Assembly: GCF_018991925.1 (NCBI RefSeq)
Contig: NW_024726235.1
Span: forward strand, 6,510,869 to 6,574,868
Reading direction: 5' to 3'
DNA length: 64,000 nt
Source of the DNA: Homarus americanus
Lineage: Eukaryota; Arthropoda; Malacostraca; Decapoda; Nephropidae
The position numbers and the translations under genes were made by a program. A model generated the notes under the pieces. It was given only the letters and a program-made list of their open reading frames with translations, made no database searches and was not told the origin of the DNA. This document shows positions 23,237 to 64,000 of the stretch, piece by piece. The first letter of the stretch is position 1. Each line of letters opens with the position of its first letter.

Positions 23237-24102
23237 ATTGGACTCTCATTGTGATCAGCAGTGTGACCAACTATGGATGGAAGGAAATAGATATTTGACT
23301 TCGTGCTGGCTCAAGCAGAGAAAGAAAAATCGTATTATGCATCAGGCTTGTTGCCAAAGAGTGAGTACGGGAGGTTCTACACTATTAGAACAAGATATTT
23401 TGTAAATACACCGACAAGATTATTGGTGATTTAGCAAAGTGGCTGATTTTTGTATGTGTTTTTTTTTTTTTTTTTTGCAAAACGATCAAACAGTAAAGGT
23501 CATTTTGTATACCATTTTTATACCATTATTTTCATTTTTTTATTATTTAAACCTTACAATTTATTAAACTAACCTAATCCACTTTGCATTTAAACTGAGG
23601 GGCTTTTGTCCGGGGGGGGGGGGGTCTTTTATCCTAGTGGGCTTTTGTTCAAATCCCGAGCCAGTTAATTGGATTCCTAAATTTTAGAATTATAAATTGA
23701 ATAAATCAAAGAAAATCCTGTCTTTGGATTACAATCATTAGTGTATCCATTTATAACAATAGTCTATCCTTTAATCAATCAGTTTTCTATGACTTACAAC
23801 TTGAAATTCAACACTAGATGAAACTTGGCAGGATCAGACACCAGGGAAGACATCACAGTAAAGCAGCCGATAATATGTAAAAGTAACCTCTCTATTTCTA
23901 GACCATATTTGTTTACAATGGTAAGGTCTACTCACACAAATTTCAACTTAAGCAAAAATTAAGTATCGATAGAATATCAGCCTGGAATTTGTTACTTAGC
24001 GTTGTATAGCTGTATTATCAGGTATTTTATATGTGTGTCAGCTGTTGTTAAGTGAGCACTAGAAAAGAACACCCGGTGCACAGGGATTGTGAGTACCATT
24101 GA
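23237..24102. other. Non-coding stretch
   Basis: Holds a poly-T run (about 23459-23476) and a poly-G run (about 23613-23624). No gene recognised. Confidence 0.6.
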
Positions 24103-24757
24103 AAGTTTATTTAGCCAGAAAAACGCCTACAGAGTGGATAATAATAACAATATTAACATGGCTGAGCCAGTTGAGAGCTTGAGCTATTTTGAAGGCACCT
24201 GACATAAAATTAATAAATATTGAAGTAATAACCGTGGTAACATTATGAGATGTACTATTCCAGATGATACTAATACTTCCTTGAGATAAATGTATAGTAT
24301 ATATCCGGTCCGACTAATTACCCAAATGTAGCCGCAATGAAGTCAAATAATGGTTCTACATGAATAAATCGGGCTGTGAATCACTTCTCGATTATTATTT
24401 GGTGTCATAAAGTCACAAAAAATTAGTAAACTTAATTTAATCTGAGTTGTGTTGTGTTAGGTTAGATTAGATTAGGTTAGGTACATGCACTTGATCTATT
24501 AACTCAGATTAAATTAAGTTTACCAATTTTTTGTGACTTCGTGACACCAAATACTAGTCGAGAAGTGATTGGTAACCCGATTTATTCATGTAGGACCATT
24601 ATTTGACTTCATTGCGGGTACATTTGGGTAATTTGTCTGACCCGTATATATCAGGTGCCTAAAAGAGAGCTCAGGTTCTCAACTGGCTCAGCCATGTTAA
24701 TATTGTTATTATTATCCACTCTGTATCTGTGTTTTTCTGGCTAAATAAACTGTTTCA
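24103..24757. repeat. Long inverted repeat (foldback element)
   Basis: The left arm starts near TTTAGCCAGAAAAACGC and contains ACATGGCTGAGCCAGTTGAG. The right arm, from about 24500 to 24757, contains the reverse complement (CTCAACTGGCTCAGCCATGT). The left arm carries about 100 extra bases near 24200-24300. The spacer holds TTAGGTTAGATTAG-like sequence at 24458-24482. Confidence 0.85.
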
Positions 24758-24835
24758 ATTCAATATACTGTACATTTATCTCGAAGTATTATGTAGCATT
24801 GGTAAATATTCAGCCATTGGCTGTCCTCGGGTTTT

Positions 24836-25021
24836 GGTACGAGAATAAGATTTTTTTGACTTTCGGTGTTTTTTACTCAAATCTGACATTCATTTTATAT
24901 GCTAATTAGCGGTTTTTGCAAACAAATTAACATTTTCATTTTCAACAAACTGCTAATTTGCACAAAAATTAAAGTCAAATTTGAGTAAAACGCCAAAAAT
25001 ACGCAAACTTATTTTCATACC
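24836..25021. mobile_element. MITE-like inverted repeat
   Basis: The left arm begins GGTACGAGAATAAGATTTTT and continues to ACTCAAATCTGAC. The right arm ends with ACTTATTTTCATACC and carries GTCAAATTTGAGT. About 50-bp imperfect arms; no coding capacity. Confidence 0.6.
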
Positions 25022-25299
25022 AAAGGAACCAACCAACCTACCTAACCTAACCTACAAGGAGGAGGAGGTAAGGAGGAGACAACTGACTCTTAAGTGAGGA
25101 GTACAACCTTGGGTAAATATGGCGGAAACCTGCGGACAACCAATGGGCGAATATGAACCATAACATTTAGTATCATCTGTAATAGTACACTTAACATGGT
25201 GGTATTATGAACATATCAGAATGTTACCTTAGTTATCACTTAGTTATTTTTTTTTATTATTTTTTTTTTACATTTTATATTTAAGTATATATGTATTAT

Positions 25300-25545
25300 A
25301 CTTTACCATATACAGGTATACTGTACATTTGTTACAGTGGTGTTGATATACATAAATATGATAAGGGAGAGAAGCTGTACAACATGGGTTGTATTAGGGT
25401 GGAAGAGGACAAAGCTGTCAATATCATGTCTTCCTTGAGGCTACAACCCGGCAGATTTTATTATGAAAAGTCAGTCCTTGGCCAGCGATGTCTCTGTGTG
25501 CATGCTGCAACTGGAACTATTTGCTGCCATTTCCAAGTTCTATGA
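25300..25545 (+). other. Unrecognised open frame, about 80 codons
   Basis: An open stretch with ordinary amino-acid composition (KYDKGEKLYNMGCIRVEEDK among others) lies after an acceptor-like TTGTTACAG near 25342. I recognise no domain, and no donor or partner exon is evident. It could be a decayed transposon protein or an orphan exon. Confidence 0.2.
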
Positions 25546-25913
25546 GAAGAATAACAGGGCTTTAAACTACTAAATATTAACCAAAATAGGTTTTAATAGT
25601 GAATTTTGTTGCATTTCAAGAGAATTTGACCGGTAATTATCTAAGACTTCACATCCACTGATTTTTCATAGAAAACTAGTTTAAAAATACTGCAATTTCT
25701 CTGTGTTTTATAGTGCACACCGTCATAGTTATGGCAAATGTGCTAAAGTGTTTATTTAATAGTTTTAAGTTATCCTAACCTAACCTGGCTAATACTGATG
25801 ACTGACCTGCGTACGAGTTATTTGTTTGCTGGAATATATTTAGATACCTAAGGTGCACGCTACTTTAACTTGGCGGTAATGCAGCAGTGACGTCTTGTCC
25901 GAGGACGTAAACA

Positions 25914-26051
25914 GCCAATCATATCGGTATATTTCAAAACACTGTCACCCAGGCCGGATCAATGCTGATGCTCAGTGTATGCTCGTGAACTGTTTGGTAC
26001 GGGCGGCTGCTCTCACATCCACATAAAAACGTAAAATTGCACCGTATCATA
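25914..26051 (+). promoter_or_regulatory. Candidate promoter and 5' UTR exon of the ZNF277 gene
   Basis: A CCAAT motif lies near 25915 and an initiator-like TCAGT at 25972-25976. A consensus donor ATA|GTAAGT follows at 26051/26052. The stretch between contains a 15-codon upstream frame. The next coding exon (28275) begins at an acceptor, so a leading exon must exist. The assignment is speculative. Confidence 0.25.
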
Positions 26052-26728
26052 GTAAGTTCGTTGTTTAATATACCGGGGGGTCTGGGGAAGTTAGGTAAGG
26101 TTCAGTAGGTTGGTTTGGTTAGGTTGGTGAGGTTTTCTAACAATGCTTCTCCTGCTTGTTTTTCATATCAACTAAGGTTAGGTTACATTTAATTTAAAAA
26201 TAATCACGTTTTAACACATTTGCACAAACTACGACAGCATCCACTATAAAACACTGTGAAATTGCGGCATTTTTATAATCGCTTTCTGTGAAAAATCAGC
26301 CGTGGGTCAGTAGTCAATAACTACCCCAAACCTAACTTTAACTTAACCGAACCTAAACCTAATCCAACCTAGCATAACTTGACACCTGCTGTGGGCAAAC
26401 TTACTGTAACTGAAATGGGGGAAGTGGCTGTGAAGTCGTCCATATTAGCCATTTGACTTTAGAATTCATATGAACCATAATGAAATGCACCATAAAAACC
26501 TTCCATGCTAGTAATTTCCATGCATGGCAGCTTCAAAATATTTACCCATAGCTGCATTATCAACTAGTTTCCTGACTCCTCAAATACAGTAGTCCCTTTA
26601 ACTGCATTGTCAGTGAAGTCCTCTAACCACTTTGTTGACCGGGCCCTGTCGTGTTTTAAACCCTTATTGTGGATTTAGTAGGAACAAGTCAAAATACAAT
26701 TCAGGTATATTGTAGTATTATACAATTA
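26052..26728. other. Non-coding stretch
   Basis: TTAGG-like and CCTAACC-like short motifs on both strands, no gene recognised. Confidence 0.5.
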
Positions 26729-27042
26729 CAGCTCCTCCCTGACTTATGGCGGGGTTAGGGACCCAAATCCAGGTCGTAAGTCGAAATGGTCATAAGTCGA
26801 AAATGCTTAAATAATACTGTACATAGGAAATCTAAAATGGGTGTCTCTTTTTCTTCTCAGCACCACAAGTCTCTCACTTTTAAGCTTGCCAGCCATTTTA
26901 AAGTGAATTACCAACAAAAATTTTGTCTGTGTACTGATGTTGGGACTCAAAAATACGTAATTTGACAAAATTTGGGTATGACTGAGGCAGGTCATAAGTG
27001 CGGGTGGTCGTAAGTCGAGTAGGTCGTAACTCGGGGAGGAGC
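26729..27042. mobile_element. MITE with CAGCTCCTCCC ends and TA target site
   Basis: Starts CAGCTCCTCCCTGACTTATG and ends with the near reverse complement (GTAACTCGGGGAGGAGC), flanked by TA. Inside, AAGTCG/GTCGTAAGTCG repeats recur. A fragment of the same family occurs at 51000-51050. Confidence 0.75.
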
Positions 27043-27716
27043 TACATTTAGAAGTGGCTTCTTGGCTGTGAATTTCTGGTTCGGCAGACTGGAGGCAATG
27101 TAGCTGGGATGTTAAGTTAGGTTCGAAAAATCATGTATCCTGATATGAGTCGCCAGGTTCTTTTGATTTTCGTTTTTGGTTTTTTGGTATGGCAAAAATT
27201 GATTCCTCCATCATTGTTTGTGGATGATCCTGGTAAATATTCGGGAGAGTACATAATCGTAAAAAAGAAAAAAGGTTTTCTTTTTTTTTTAGGATGATTT
27301 GAAAGAATACCATATTGCATGAACTTTTTTTTTTGCACCAATGAATATTTTTGTAAACATGAATCCTTGCCACTAGCAATGACAATGGTTGCACCAAATA
27401 GACAGGTTTTTGAAACTAAGATAAGTTGTGGGGTAAAAGTACTCACACACAAAAAAATATCAATCAAACCTTTGGCAACCTGACCTAACCTTTCCTCTTG
27501 TACAATAAGACCTAATTAAAAAAAATATACTGGTACCTTAATTAACCATGTTCTTGAGGAAAGAAAAACCTTCCTTCTCTTGAAAATTTTCCAAATGCTG
27601 CTTGTTAACCGACACATCTCTTCTAAAGAATTATTGGGTAACTTTTTAAAGTTTTCTGTAATGATTAGGTTAGGTTAGCTTGGTAATTGTTAAACTTCAG
27701 AATAGCAAACATAGGC
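27043..27716. other. Non-coding stretch
   Basis: AT-rich; minus-strand open frames here are Lys/Phe-rich and match no family I know. Confidence 0.5.
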
Positions 27717-27730
27717 CAACACTGACTATA

Positions 27731-28059
27731 ATGGTTGCCCCTCGTACGAGGATGGCCGGCCCAAGGGCCACCTAGGCATGAATTTGTTTAAGGTGTAGAA
27801 GCTGTCGCCAACACAACAACCACACCCTGAGTTAACGAGTTGCGTGACCCAGTGTCTGGACAACTCGCCAACTGCACTGGCTAACCATTATCCTGGAATA
27901 CGATCCGCAAGTCGATTAACATCCAGGTCCCCAATTACTGCTGGGTAGACAGGCAAATGGTGTAAAGAAACTTGCCCATAGTTTCACCCTGCCCGGGATC
28001 AAACCCGGGTCCGCTCGCTTGCGAGGCAAGGATGCTGACCATTACACCACAGGTCGCCA
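27731..28059 (-). mobile_element. tRNA-derived SINE with 13-14 bp target duplication
   Basis: On the minus strand the head reads GGCGACCTGTGGTGTAATGG (A-box region), then the anticodon arm CTTGC-CTCGCAA-GCGAG (CGC) and the B-box-like GGGTTTGATCCC near 27995-28006. A body of about 250 bp follows. CAACACTGACTATA flanks it at 27717-27730 and 28060-28073. The long duplication shows LINE-mediated insertion. Confidence 0.9.
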
Positions 28060-28274
28060 CAACACTGACTATACAGCATCTGTATTCACATAAACCTAAG
28101 GAACCAAACCCAATGACTTAAATATGTCAAGATACATAACTTTTCCAACTTAACATCCCAGCTATGTAGCTTCCAGTCTACCCAACCAAGAATTCCTGGC
28201 ATAGTTGCCACTTCCATTGTATTTGGCATATATGCTGTACTGTATCTAAATATTTTATCTTACCTCAATTGCAG

Positions 28275-63906
<35,632 letters not shown>

Positions 63907-64000
63907 AGGAATAATTTTAAAGACTAAAGGTTAATATATTTTCTGATGTTGGTTCCAGTTTAGTAAAGAAAAAATACATACATTTACAGCAAAGTATTTG

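Noticed and set aside
24458..24482. Interstitial telomere array
   Set aside because: Only a few degenerate TTAGG-like units here and elsewhere; no long array.

Overview
The window looks like nuclear DNA of a decapod crustacean (crayfish, lobster, shrimp or crab grade). It has intron-bearing genes, an astakine (a crustacean blood-cell cytokine), long (TA)n and (CA)n tracts, interspersed TTAGG-like runs and dense retroelements and DNA transposons. I cannot name the species from the sequence.

Two host genes are supported, both on the + strand. The first is an astakine-like cytokine. It has a TATA/initiator core promoter near 1668-1703, a probable 5' UTR exon at 1701-1820, and three coding exons (6294-6411, 6821-6933, 7518-7640). 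Together these encode a 117-residue secreted protein with the ten-cysteine prokineticin pattern. The second is a ZNF277-type zinc-finger gene of twelve recognised coding exons spread over 28275-63906. It encodes about 612 residues, longer than the vertebrate protein as I recall it, because a two-finger C-terminal module is present twice. The duplicated exons keep identical lengths (122 and 106 nt) and phases.

Between and inside these genes lies a thick layer of mobile DNA. From 10988 to 19450 there is a block of retroelements: two I-group LINEs with RNase H, a Penelope-like element with reverse transcriptase and GIY-YIG domains, and a LINE 3' end. At 20292-21965 there is a complete TRIM-like element with two LTRs, a candidate tRNA primer site, a polypurine tract and a 4-bp target duplication. 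A relative of it sits in ZNF277 intron 7. Two tRNA-derived SINEs lie upstream of ZNF277, one with a 13-14 bp target duplication. The ZNF277 introns hold an internally deleted hAT element with a perfect 8-bp duplication and a deep nest of LINE, mariner-like and Tigger-like elements. They also hold several Tigger/pogo-type elements with TA target sites, a large foldback element, MITEs and RTE-like 3' ends.

The most notable items are the internal module duplication in ZNF277, the complete astakine gene with its promoter, hammerhead-like motifs at the ends of two Penelope-type fragments, the TRIM pair, and the nested insertions in ZNF277 intron 2.
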